This document shows positions 1-7,167 of a DNA stretch of 64,000 nucleotides, piece after piece. The DNA lies in assembly GCA_937982115.1 (NCBI GenBank), contig CALJNE010000018.1, positions 1 through 64,000 of the forward strand. The letters run 5' to 3'. Under the pieces are notes generated by a model. That model saw only the letters and a program-made list of their open reading frames with translations, searched no databases and was not told the DNA's origin. The DNA is from an uncultured Bacteroidales bacterium (GTDB taxonomy: Bacteria > Bacteroidota > Bacteroidia > Bacteroidales > ML635J-15). The position numbers and the translations under genes were made by a program. How positions within the stretch are numbered: position 1 is the first letter of the stretch; every line of letters starts with the position of its first letter.

Positions 1-600
1 TGAAACTTTTTGCTAAATTAACACTGTAAAAAAGCCATATAACTTGTTCTTATTTAATTTTAAATGGTTTTTAATCCTTTTATTGGGGAGCAGTGAAAAT
101 TTTTTAACATTATTTTGTATAAGAGTACATAATTCTGATTAAACTTACTTCTCTTTCCAAATCGTGAAGAATACCTGAAAATCCTCTCTTCTTAACCATC
201 TGTTTATGGAATCTAGAATAATCGAGTGAAAGTTTTACACATTTTTCTGTATCACAGTACATAATTCTGAAAACTCTTTGTTAAACTCGATTTGTAAAAA
301 AACAACAAAACTCGTTTTTCTTAAATTTGAAATAATCTATAGTAATCGCGTCAAAATTTTTCCACATTTTTTTGTAAAACAGTACATCATTCTAAGAATT
401 CTTTTTTAGACTTGATTTTTGAAAAAAGCCATATTACTAGTTTTTCTTAAATTTGAATTGATTTATAAAGCTTTTAAATCATCCCAAATTTTTCAACATT
501 ATTTTATAATGTAGTAATAGTTAATAAACCAACCTATTTTCAAATCAATTAGTAAAAAACCATCGTGCAAAATACTAAATCTTTTTTCCGTTAATAAAAA
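1..600. repeat. Degenerate ~127-bp tandem repeat array
   Basis: No gene is visible in the first 655 bases. The stretch is built from about four diverged copies of an AT-rich unit. The best conserved part reads roughly TTTTTCMACATTTTTTTGTA followed by ACAGTACATAATTCT, with cores at 95-138, 226-270, 353-393 and 486-521, spaced about 125-132 bp. A second conserved block (AAAAAAGCCATATNACTNGT and TTTTTCTTAAATTTGA) recurs near 28-55, 296-332 and 422-458. The units are too diverged and contain no spacer-like unique segments, so this is not a CRISPR. Function unknown; it ends at the promoter of the ABC permease gene. A related orphan core lies at 53357-53390. Confidence 0.7.
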
Positions 601-643
601 CTTAAAGTTTTAGTTTAATTTAATTTTGGTTGACAAGATTTTT

Positions 644-651
644 TAAATTTG
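644..651 (+). promoter_or_regulatory. -7 promoter element for the ABC permease gene
   Basis: TAAATTTG matches the Bacteroidota -7 consensus TAnnTTTG. Only four bases separate it from the ATG at 656, so the transcript would start at or very near the start codon. A second match, TAATTTTG at 621-628, could give a short leader instead. Confidence 0.5.
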
Positions 652-655
652 AGAC

Positions 656-1894
656 ATGAAATTTTCGAGCATTTTATATGATAATATCAAGATTTCGATT
701 AATTCAATTAAATCGAATTTATTAAGAACTACACTTACTATTTTTATTATTGCATTTGGGATTATGGCATTGGTTGGAATTTTAACTGCTGTAGATTCCA
801 TTAAAGCCACCATTACTTCAGAATTCACTAATATGGGAGCGAACACAGTTTCAATTCGTAAAAACGATAGAGAAATAAAAGACAAGAACGGAAAAATTAT
901 TGATAGTCCGCCTATTAAATATCAGGAAGCTGTTAGATTTAAGAATGAATATAAATTACCTGCAAAAGTTTCAATTTCGGTTTATGTTTCATGGACTGCC
1001 ACTTTAAAAAACTCTAATCTTAAGACTGATCCTAACATTTCTGTTATTGGTGCTGACGAAAATTATTTATTAACCTCCGGAAGGGAAATTAAATATGGTA
1101 GGAATTTTACACAAACAGATATTTTATCGGGTGAAAATTTAATTATCATAGGCAGCGATATTCAAAAAAGACTCTTCCCTAATAAAGAAAATCCTTGTGA
1201 TAAACTTATAAATATTGGAAGTTCAAAATATAGAATTATTGGTGTTTTAAAAGAAAAAGGCTCAAGTTTTGTTGGAGATGGAGACAAAATCGGGTTAATT
1301 AGTATTACAAATGCAAGGCAGTATTTCACGGGAAAGAAAAGTTATGTTATTAATATAATTCCAGATAATCCTCAACATATTGATTATGCAGTAGAGGAAG
1401 CTGAAGGTTTATTTCGTACAATTAGAAATCTTAAATCTCACGAACCATCTAATTTTATAATTAACAAAAGTGATAATATTGTAAATATGCTTCTGGAAAA
1501 CATTTCGATTGTTACTGCGGGAGCAACAATTATAGGATTAATCACTTTATTGGGAGCTTCAGTTGGGTTAATGAATATAATGCTAGTTTCTGTTGCTGAA
1601 CGAACTCGTGAAATAGGAATTAGAAAAGCCATAGGAGCTAAATCATCAACCATAAAACAACAATTTTTATTTGAATCAGTTTTCATAGGACAACTTGGCG
1701 GTATTTTGGGAATTATTTTGGGAATTGTTGCCGGAAATTTAATTAGTTTGATTACAGGTGGAAGTTTTATTATTCCATGGGTATGGATACTTCTGGCAGT
1801 AGTTCTTTGTTTTTTGGTTAGTATTGGTTCAGGTTATATTCCTGCACAAAAAGCATCTAAATTAGACCCAATCGAAGCATTAAGATATGAATAA
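656..1894 (+). CDS. MacB/FtsX-type ABC transporter permease
   Basis: Inner-membrane permease of the MacB/LolC type, 412 residues, expected to work with a separate ATPase in efflux or lipoprotein/signal export. One hydrophobic segment lies near residues 20-45, then a periplasmic MacB-like core domain to about 270, then three C-terminal membrane segments (about 283-308, 340-362, 371-392). The FtsX-family signature RTREIGIRKAIGAK and the ending PAQKASKLDPIEALRYE are characteristic. No ATPase or membrane-fusion gene is adjacent in the window; it may lie upstream of base 1 or elsewhere. The ATG sits four bases after a -7 box. The substrate cannot be told from sequence. Confidence 0.85.
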   Translation: MKFSSILYDNIKISINSIKSNLLRTTLTIFIIAFGIMALVGILTAVDSIKATITSEFTNMGANTVSIRKNDREIKDKNGKIIDSPPIKYQEAVRFKNEYKLPAKVSISVYVSWTATLKNSNLKTDPNISVIGADENYLLTSGREIKYGRNFTQTDILSGENLIIIGSDIQKRLFPNKENPCDKLINIGSSKYRIIGVLKEKGSSFVGDGDKIGLISITNARQYFTGKKSYVINIIPDNPQHIDYAVEEAEGLFRTIRNLKSHEPSNFIINKSDNIVNMLLENISIVTAGATIIGLITLLGASVGLMNIMLVSVAERTREIGIRKAIGAKSSTIKQQFLFESVFIGQLGGILGIILGIVAGNLISLITGGSFIIPWVWILLAVVLCFLVSIGSGYIPAQKASKLDPIEALRYE

Positions 1895-1925
1895 AAAAAG
1901 CCGCTTTATTGCGGCTCATTATTTT
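1895..1925. terminator. Bidirectional terminator between permease gene and gapA
   Basis: Six-base-pair hairpin AGCCGC-TTTATT-GCGGCT at 1899-1916, with an A-run on the left and a T-rich run on the right. It can therefore end transcription of both convergent genes. Confidence 0.8.
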
Positions 1926-2932
1926 TAATTAAATAGTTTTGGTATTAAATCTACTACACGGTTTGAGTATCCCCACTCGTTATCGTACCATGATATTGTT
2001 TTCAGAAGTCTTCCTCCAATAAGCATTGTACATCCGGCGTCGAATATTGAGGAATGAGGATTATGAATTATATCAACCGAAACGATTGGATCTTCGGTAT
2101 ATTGCAAAATTCCTTTCATTGGTCCTTCTGCAGCTTCTTTTATAGCTTTATGAACCTCTTCAATTGTAACATCTCTCTTTAAATTTACAACTAGGTCAAC
2201 AGATGATCCGGTTGGAGTAGGAACTCTCATTGCCATTCCATCAAGTTTCCCTTTTAATTCAGGTAAAACTTTGCCAACTGCCTTAGCTGCTCCAGTCGTT
2301 GTAGGGATTTGAGATACAGCACATGATCTTGCTCTGCGTAAATCACGATGTGGTGCATCAAGAATTACCTGATCATTTGTGTAGGAATGTACTGTGGTCA
2401 TAAAACCATTTTCAATTCCAAATTTATCATTTAATATTTTTGCTACCGGTGCAAGACAGTTTGTAGTACAGGAAGCATTTGACACACACTGTAATTTAGG
2501 AGTAATAATATGGTCATTAACTCCAAGAACTATCATTGCATCAATTTCATCTTTTGCGGGAACACAAAGAATAACTTTTTTAGCTCCATTCTTTATATGA
2601 TCACCATAACCGCCTTTAGGACTTTCACGAATTGTAAAAACGCCTGTTGATTCTATTACAACATCAGGAGTTTCAACCCAGGGAATATTTGCAGGATTTT
2701 TTTCAGCTGAAACAAATATTTCTTTTCCATCAACAATAATTGACTTTTCAGTGTAAGAAATATTTCTTTCGAATTTTCCCTGAGTGGAATCGTACTTTAA
2801 TAAATGAGCTAAAATATTAGTCTCAGTAAGGTCATTAATACCTATAATTTCTATTTCCGGTCTGTCGAAAGCTATTTTAAAAACATTTCGACCAATACGA
2901 CCAAAACCGTTAATTGCTACTTTTATTTTCAT
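1925..2932 (-). CDS. gapA: Glyceraldehyde-3-phosphate dehydrogenase, type I
   Basis: Cytosolic glycolytic enzyme converting glyceraldehyde-3-phosphate, phosphate and NAD to 1,3-bisphosphoglycerate. The N-terminal Rossmann motif INGFGRIGRN, the Asp in INDLTE expected for NAD preference, the catalytic Cys near residue 155 in SNASCTTNC, and HRDLRRARS / PTTTGAAKAVG motifs are all present. The start is the ATG at 2932, giving 335 residues beginning MKIKVAING; an upstream in-frame start at 2950 would run into the promoter. Monocistronic, with its own -7 box and a terminator shared with the convergent permease gene. Confidence 0.96.
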   Translation of the reverse strand: MKIKVAINGFGRIGRNVFKIAFDRPEIEIIGINDLTETNILAHLLKYDSTQGKFERNISYTEKSIIVDGKEIFVSAEKNPANIPWVETPDVVIESTGVFTIRESPKGGYGDHIKNGAKKVILCVPAKDEIDAMIVLGVNDHIITPKLQCVSNASCTTNCLAPVAKILNDKFGIENGFMTTVHSYTNDQVILDAPHRDLRRARSCAVSQIPTTTGAAKAVGKVLPELKGKLDGMAMRVPTPTGSSVDLVVNLKRDVTIEEVHKAIKEAAEGPMKGILQYTEDPIVSVDIIHNPHSSIFDAGCTMLIGGRLLKTISWYDNEWGYSNRVVDLIPKLFN

Positions 2933-2947
2933 AACATTTTTTTTTTG

Positions 2948-2955
2948 CAAATATA
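2948..2955 (-). promoter_or_regulatory. -7 promoter element of gapA
   Basis: TATATTTG on the minus strand, a TAnnTTTG match, 15 bases before the gapA ATG. It directly follows the U-tract of the terminator of the upstream gene, so the leader is only a few nucleotides long. Confidence 0.6.
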
Positions 2956-2982
2956 AAAAAAGCCTCAGAATCGAGGCTTTTT
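2954..2982 (-). terminator. Terminator of the T9SS beta-propeller gene
   Basis: Hairpin AAAGCCTC-GATTCT-GAGGCTTT read on the minus strand (stem 2959-2980), followed by a T-run. The gapA -7 box begins immediately downstream. Confidence 0.85.
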
Positions 2983-3001
2983 TTTAACTAATTATTTAAT
3001 G

Positions 3002-5917
3002 TTATTTAACAATCAATTTTGTAGTAGAAATTTTATCAGCTTCTTTCATTCTTAAAATGTAGATACCTCCTTTTAATGCTGAAACATTATATTTGAATGA
3101 ATGACGACCGGAATTCAAATTATCATATTTCAAAACATCAACAACTTTTCCGGAAGCATCATAAATTGCAATTTCAACATTTGCAGATTTTTCAAAATTT
3201 ACATTGATGTGAGTATATTCAGATGCAGGATTGGGGAAAACATTTATGGTAGAATTTGGTTTTTCTACTACATTATGAGGTACGCTAGTAGGTCCGCCAA
3301 AATCTTTGCATACAAATATTCCGCGACCATGAGTTCCTGCATAGATATATCCATGATTTCTAACACCGGAATCAGCATTAATTTCATGAATCCATCCATT
3401 GCGATGAATTTGTTGACGTAAACTGTAAACAGCTACATAATCCATTCCGTTTTGATTTTCATCATTCCAAACAGGAGAAGCTGCAGTAATATCGTTAGTT
3501 GAGTACAATCCAAATTCAGTACCTACAAGCACTTTTCTTGAATCATTCCACAAAATAACAGCACAATATGCAGGCATTGATGGTAAATTTCCCTGTTTCG
3601 AAACAAATGAACCTGTTCCACTGGCAACAGCAGGATCTACATTTGCACTGGTAGAATAATATATGAAATTAGAAGAACCGTAATTACCTAATGTAACAAT
3701 AACATTTCCTGAAAATTCAGGATCAACTGCAATTGATGTAATAGTTCTATTGCTGAATGTTGCAATTTTTGCAGTTTGTAAATTATATGTTTCACGAATC
3801 ACATCCATAGTTTGAATAGTTCTGTTTTCTTTGAAACCTTTTACTCTATAGAGGTTTGAATTTTGTCCAACTTGAGTTGCAATATATAAAATATCTCCAT
3901 CAGCTGACCATTCCATTGTCATAGCTACTTCATTCGGGAATTGAATTACAGGCATCCAGTATGGATCTTTTTTCATGCTTAAAGCATCTCTGGTAACCCA
4001 TACACTTCCTTTAAAGCCAACTGCCAAAATAGACTGGTATGTATCTTTTACCCAAACGGTATCGTCTTTTGCAACGGGAACATCCAATGTTACATAGAAG
4101 AATTTATCGGGAACATTTGATTCAATTTCAACAACTTCACCAGCAGCTAAATCACGAGGAGCTACTTTATAAACATAATCAATAGAATTTTCATCATAGA
4201 AACTTTCCCATAACGCAATTGGAGTAACAAAAGCATGTCCACCTGTTTCACTTCCGATACCGGATACTGAAGAACCAACTCTTGCGCTATAAGGAGATGC
4301 CATATTTGCTCCGCCTTCATCGCTACGATATAATGTCCCGTAATATACTGTTGAAAATACTATTTTAGGATTGATGTTTGATATTGCACAATATCCACCA
4401 TCACCACCTGAAACAGAACTAAACTCGTAAGAAGTACCTGTTGAAACTGAAACCGTCGGATCATACAATAGAGTTCCATTATCTTGAGTACCACCGATTA
4501 AAGTTTTATCAGGACCAATTCCAATTGCATAAAACTGAGTTACATTAAAATATTTATTTCTTGTTTGCCATGATTTTCCTCTATCAAGTGATCTGTGCAA
4601 ACCGCCATCTGATCCGCAGAAAACAATATTCGGGTTTGTGGGATGGAAAGTTATAGCATGTTGATCTGCATGAACATAACGAGGGCTGGATTCCGGTAAA
4701 GTCCAATAAGTTAATTGATTCCAACCATCATTTTTACCCCATGACCATAACGAATACTGTCCACCGCAAATAATCTGATCTTCATTATCAGGGAATACTG
4801 CAATAATATTATTATAAGTACCTTGATTGCCTAAAATATTAAAATGATAACTACCTCCGGGACCAATTATGTACCATGTTAACCCACCATCATCCGAACG
4901 ATATACATTCAACATTGAGCCATCAGCTTTTGAACACATTGCATACATAACATTTTTATTACTTGGAGCTATTGCAAGTTCTGTTCTTGCTGAGGTCAAA
5001 GGCAATTGACCAGCTGCATTACCAGTAACTTTCGTCCAGGTTGCACCTGAGTCATGAGACACATACACATTTATTCCTAAATCAACTATTATGTAAGTAC
5101 CATCAGAACTTATATCTACACAACCGGCAAATTCTTTAATTGGGTTGTTGGCAACATTCAATATTGGATTTGTCCATGTCTGACCACCATCAGATGTTAC
5201 TTGCAAACCTTGATTAGTTGCTGCATAAACTTTTCCGGGAATTGTTGGATGAGCAACTAATTTATTAACATACACAAAAGTATTTTTACTTTCCTGAGTT
5301 GACCAAGTTGATGCCAATCGGGTGAATGTATTCCCATCAGTGGATTTCCATATTCCGGCACCTTCAAAACCACGAGCTTTTGTTCCATATCCCATATAGA
5401 AACCTTCTCCAGTACCAAAATATATTGTTCCACCGGCATCTTGACACAAACTTGAAATGTTCAAATTAGGAACATTATTTGTTTCTGCATCACCCGCATA
5501 TACGACCTGTTGCCATGAATTACCGGCAGTTGTAGATTTCCATAATCCTCCTGATACTCCGGCAGCATATATAATATTGGGGTTGCTTCTATCAAAAATA
5601 ATGGCTCTTACTCTTCCACCTGTATTAGTTGGTCCAATATTTTCCCATTTAAGATTCATTCCTTGATTCTTACTACGACGCAAAGCTTCTATTTGCATTA
5701 AAGCAGCATCAATATCTTTAACATCAATTGTTCCTGTTTCAAGGTTTACCCTGCGTAAGGCCATCCATTCTGCTGCTCCAGAAATCGTTTGGGCAATGGT
5801 AATTTGATTTTCTTGATCTCTGGGAACGTATTTTTTCCCGTCTTTTGCAAAGCTCAAAAAGTAAACAGCTGCAAGTGTTAAGCTAATTCCGAATAGTCCA
5901 AAAATCAGTTTTTTCAT
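3002..5917 (-). CDS. Secreted VPS10/BNR beta-propeller protein with T9SS sorting domain
   Basis: Large exported protein of 971 residues. A signal peptide (MKKLIFGLFGISLTLAAVYF) is followed by many sialidase/sortilin-type BNR blades, each with the S-x-D-x-G-x-x-W pattern (for example TSDGGQTW, RSDDGGLTW, RSLDRGKSW). The last ~80 residues form a Por-secretion sorting domain (VFPNPAS...GIYILRM...KLIVK), so the protein should cross the outer membrane through the type IX system and be surface-anchored or released. The ATG at 5917 is preferred to a TTG two codons upstream. BNR propellers bind or process glycans and proteins; no catalytic residues could be assigned. It shares an upstream element with the second cargo gene at 7168-9396. 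Confidence 0.85.
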   Translation of the reverse strand: MKKLIFGLFGISLTLAAVYFLSFAKDGKKYVPRDQENQITIAQTISGAAEWMALRRVNLETGTIDVKDIDAALMQIEALRRSKNQGMNLKWENIGPTNTGGRVRAIIFDRSNPNIIYAAGVSGGLWKSTTAGNSWQQVVYAGDAETNNVPNLNISSLCQDAGGTIYFGTGEGFYMGYGTKARGFEGAGIWKSTDGNTFTRLASTWSTQESKNTFVYVNKLVAHPTIPGKVYAATNQGLQVTSDGGQTWTNPILNVANNPIKEFAGCVDISSDGTYIIVDLGINVYVSHDSGATWTKVTGNAAGQLPLTSARTELAIAPSNKNVMYAMCSKADGSMLNVYRSDDGGLTWYIIGPGGSYHFNILGNQGTYNNIIAVFPDNEDQIICGGQYSLWSWGKNDGWNQLTYWTLPESSPRYVHADQHAITFHPTNPNIVFCGSDGGLHRSLDRGKSWQTRNKYFNVTQFYAIGIGPDKTLIGGTQDNGTLLYDPTVSVSTGTSYEFSSVSGGDGGYCAISNINPKIVFSTVYYGTLYRSDEGGANMASPYSARVGSSVSGIGSETGGHAFVTPIALWESFYDENSIDYVYKVAPRDLAAGEVVEIESNVPDKFFYVTLDVPVAKDDTVWVKDTYQSILAVGFKGSVWVTRDALSMKKDPYWMPVIQFPNEVAMTMEWSADGDILYIATQVGQNSNLYRVKGFKENRTIQTMDVIRETYNLQTAKIATFSNRTITSIAVDPEFSGNVIVTLGNYGSSNFIYYSTSANVDPAVASGTGSFVSKQGNLPSMPAYCAVILWNDSRKVLVGTEFGLYSTNDITAASPVWNDENQNGMDYVAVYSLRQQIHRNGWIHEINADSGVRNHGYIYAGTHGRGIFVCKDFGGPTSVPHNVVEKPNSTINVFPNPASEYTHINVNFEKSANVEIAIYDASGKVVDVLKYDNLNSGRHSFKYNVSALKGGIYILRMKEADKISTTKLIVK

Positions 5918-5968
5918 AATCAATAATTTATTTTTACTTAATCTTTTTACTAAGTTATATTCAAGCGT

Positions 5969-6010
5969 TAAAAATACAAAAATTTCTTTTTCAAAAAAAA
6001 TTTTAATATC
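5969..6010 (-). promoter_or_regulatory. Promoter region of T9SS cargo gene with shared upstream element
   Basis: A -7-like box TATTTTTA (5969-5976, one change from TAnnTTTG) preceded by GATATTAAAA (6001-6010). The two are separated by 24 bases, exactly as in front of the other T9SS cargo gene (9434-9475). Confidence 0.45.
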
Positions 6011-6050
6011 TTTTTTTTAACATTTGATTGTAAATATATTTAATGAGAAA

Positions 6051-6863
6051 TTACTTAGCCTTTTTAAGTTCTTTTCGATATTCCCGATTTAACCTTGAAT
6101 CATATTTATTTCCAAATTGGTATGATACAAATAATGATAAAAATAGGTTGTTTGATTTTGATGCCATAATTTCAATAGGAATTATATAATAATCTATTGA
6201 AACACCTGTTTCGAGTATTCTGACTTTCATAACATTTTGACTGAAATCGGTTGAAGCACTGAGTCTTAAAAATATGCCGGGATGTAATTTAAACTCATTT
6301 AAGCCAAGAATAAAGGGAGCCTTACCAATTATATCGGTAGGATTGCTTTGAAGATGTAAATCCATTTTATTATAAGATGTATATGCTATAACATAACCTC
6401 CTGATAGAACAACACTGTCAATTATTTCGTAATATATTGGTTTGCTAATTGCAAAACTTAATCCGGTATTTGCCGATAAATTAATTGATATGCTGTTTTT
6501 TTCTCTTTTATCAAAAATAATTCGATTCCATCCGTAAGCAACTTTTAAGTTCATTACCGAATGTGTTTTACCGTAAACAAATTTTCTTGAGGATAGCGCA
6601 TCAAAATATGGATTGACTACTTTAATTTCCTTTGAACTTTTTAGTGTATTTAACTCAATCAAGTAAATATTTCTATTACGGTAATTTATTCTTGTTGAAA
6701 AATGATACAATAAACCAACCCCATCACTATTTAGCTTTATGCCAAATGCGTTTTGATTATAGTTATCCGGAGCTCTTTCTGTTTCAAACTCACTTTGCCC
6801 AAAGACAAATTGATTTGTAAACAAAACTAATACAAGCAATAATATGTAGTTTAAAACTTTCAT
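6051..6863 (-). CDS. Exported protein of unknown function, probable outer-membrane barrel
   Basis: 270-residue protein with a clear signal peptide (MKVLNYILLLVLVLFTNQFVFGQ). The rest consists of alternating strand-like segments ending in aromatic residues, as in small outer-membrane barrels. I do not recognise a named family. The ATG at 6863 is chosen because it starts the signal peptide and lies seven bases after a -7 box; the longer frame to 6947 would overlap the neighbouring lipoprotein gene. It has its own promoter but may also receive readthrough from that lipoprotein gene. Confidence 0.7.
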   Translation of the reverse strand: MKVLNYILLLVLVLFTNQFVFGQSEFETERAPDNYNQNAFGIKLNSDGVGLLYHFSTRINYRNRNIYLIELNTLKSSKEIKVVNPYFDALSSRKFVYGKTHSVMNLKVAYGWNRIIFDKREKNSISINLSANTGLSFAISKPIYYEIIDSVVLSGGYVIAYTSYNKMDLHLQSNPTDIIGKAPFILGLNEFKLHPGIFLRLSASTDFSQNVMKVRILETGVSIDYYIIPIEIMASKSNNLFLSLFVSYQFGNKYDSRLNREYRKELKKAK

Positions 6864-6870
6864 ATTATTG

Positions 6871-6878
6871 CAAAGATA
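6871..6878 (-). promoter_or_regulatory. -7 promoter element of the 6051-6863 gene
   Basis: TATCTTTG on the minus strand, seven bases before the ATG at 6863. This predicts an essentially leaderless transcript. Confidence 0.55.
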
Positions 6879-6894
6879 ATATTTTTGCAATAAA

Positions 6895-7020
6895 CTATGC
6901 TTTAACTTCTGTTTTAACCTCAACTTTTCCGTATGCAGGACAATCATTTGTAGTTTTACATGAACTTAATGCCAATAATAAGAAAATAACAGAAATTGCA
7001 ACTAAAACTATCCTTTTCAT
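6895..7020 (-). CDS. Small lipoprotein, 41 residues
   Basis: A short gene encoding a hydrophobic N-terminus, a lipobox (LALSSC, Cys at residue 21) and only about 20 residues beyond it (CKTTNDCPAYGKVEV...). Signal peptidase II processing would leave a tiny lipid-anchored peptide with one further Cys. A consensus -7 box lies 24 bases upstream. Tiny lipoproteins of this style (SCKTT..CPAY) are widespread in Bacteroidota, but I know no assigned function. The assignment rests on the lipobox, promoter and tight fit between neighbours. Confidence 0.75.
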   Translation of the reverse strand: MKRIVLVAISVIFLLLALSSCKTTNDCPAYGKVEVKTEVKA

Positions 7021-7044
7021 CTTATTTAGATTTATAATTTTTTA

Positions 7045-7052
7045 CAAAATTA
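7045..7052 (-). promoter_or_regulatory. -7 promoter element of the small lipoprotein gene
   Basis: TAATTTTG on the minus strand, 24 bases upstream of the ATG at 7020. Confidence 0.5.
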
Positions 7053-7110
7053 TTACATTTTAGTTTATAACGAAAATCTTTAAATAAAATTTTATTAACA
7101 ATTAATTATT

Positions 7111-7139
7111 AAAAAAAAGAGGGTTAGACCCTCTTTTTT
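7111..7139. terminator. Terminator of the 7168-9396 gene
   Basis: Hairpin GAGGG-TTAGA-CCCTC (7119-7133) flanked by an A-run on one side and a T-run on the other. On the minus strand it ends the T9SS cargo gene. Confidence 0.8.
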
Positions 7140-7167
7140 CATTCTAAATAGAATCGTTAATTTTACC

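Noticed and set aside
1-600. CRISPR array
   Set aside because: Units of about 127 bp are diverged along their whole length; there are no short identical repeats separated by unique spacers and no cas genes.
3101-3421. Plus-strand frame of about 106 codons opposite the T9SS cargo gene
   Set aside because: It is a shadow of a well-supported reverse gene with a sorting domain; no promoter, signal or recognisable domain.
6864-6947. N-terminal extension of the 6051-6863 protein
   Set aside because: It would precede the signal peptide, overlap the lipoprotein gene in another frame and contain the promoter.
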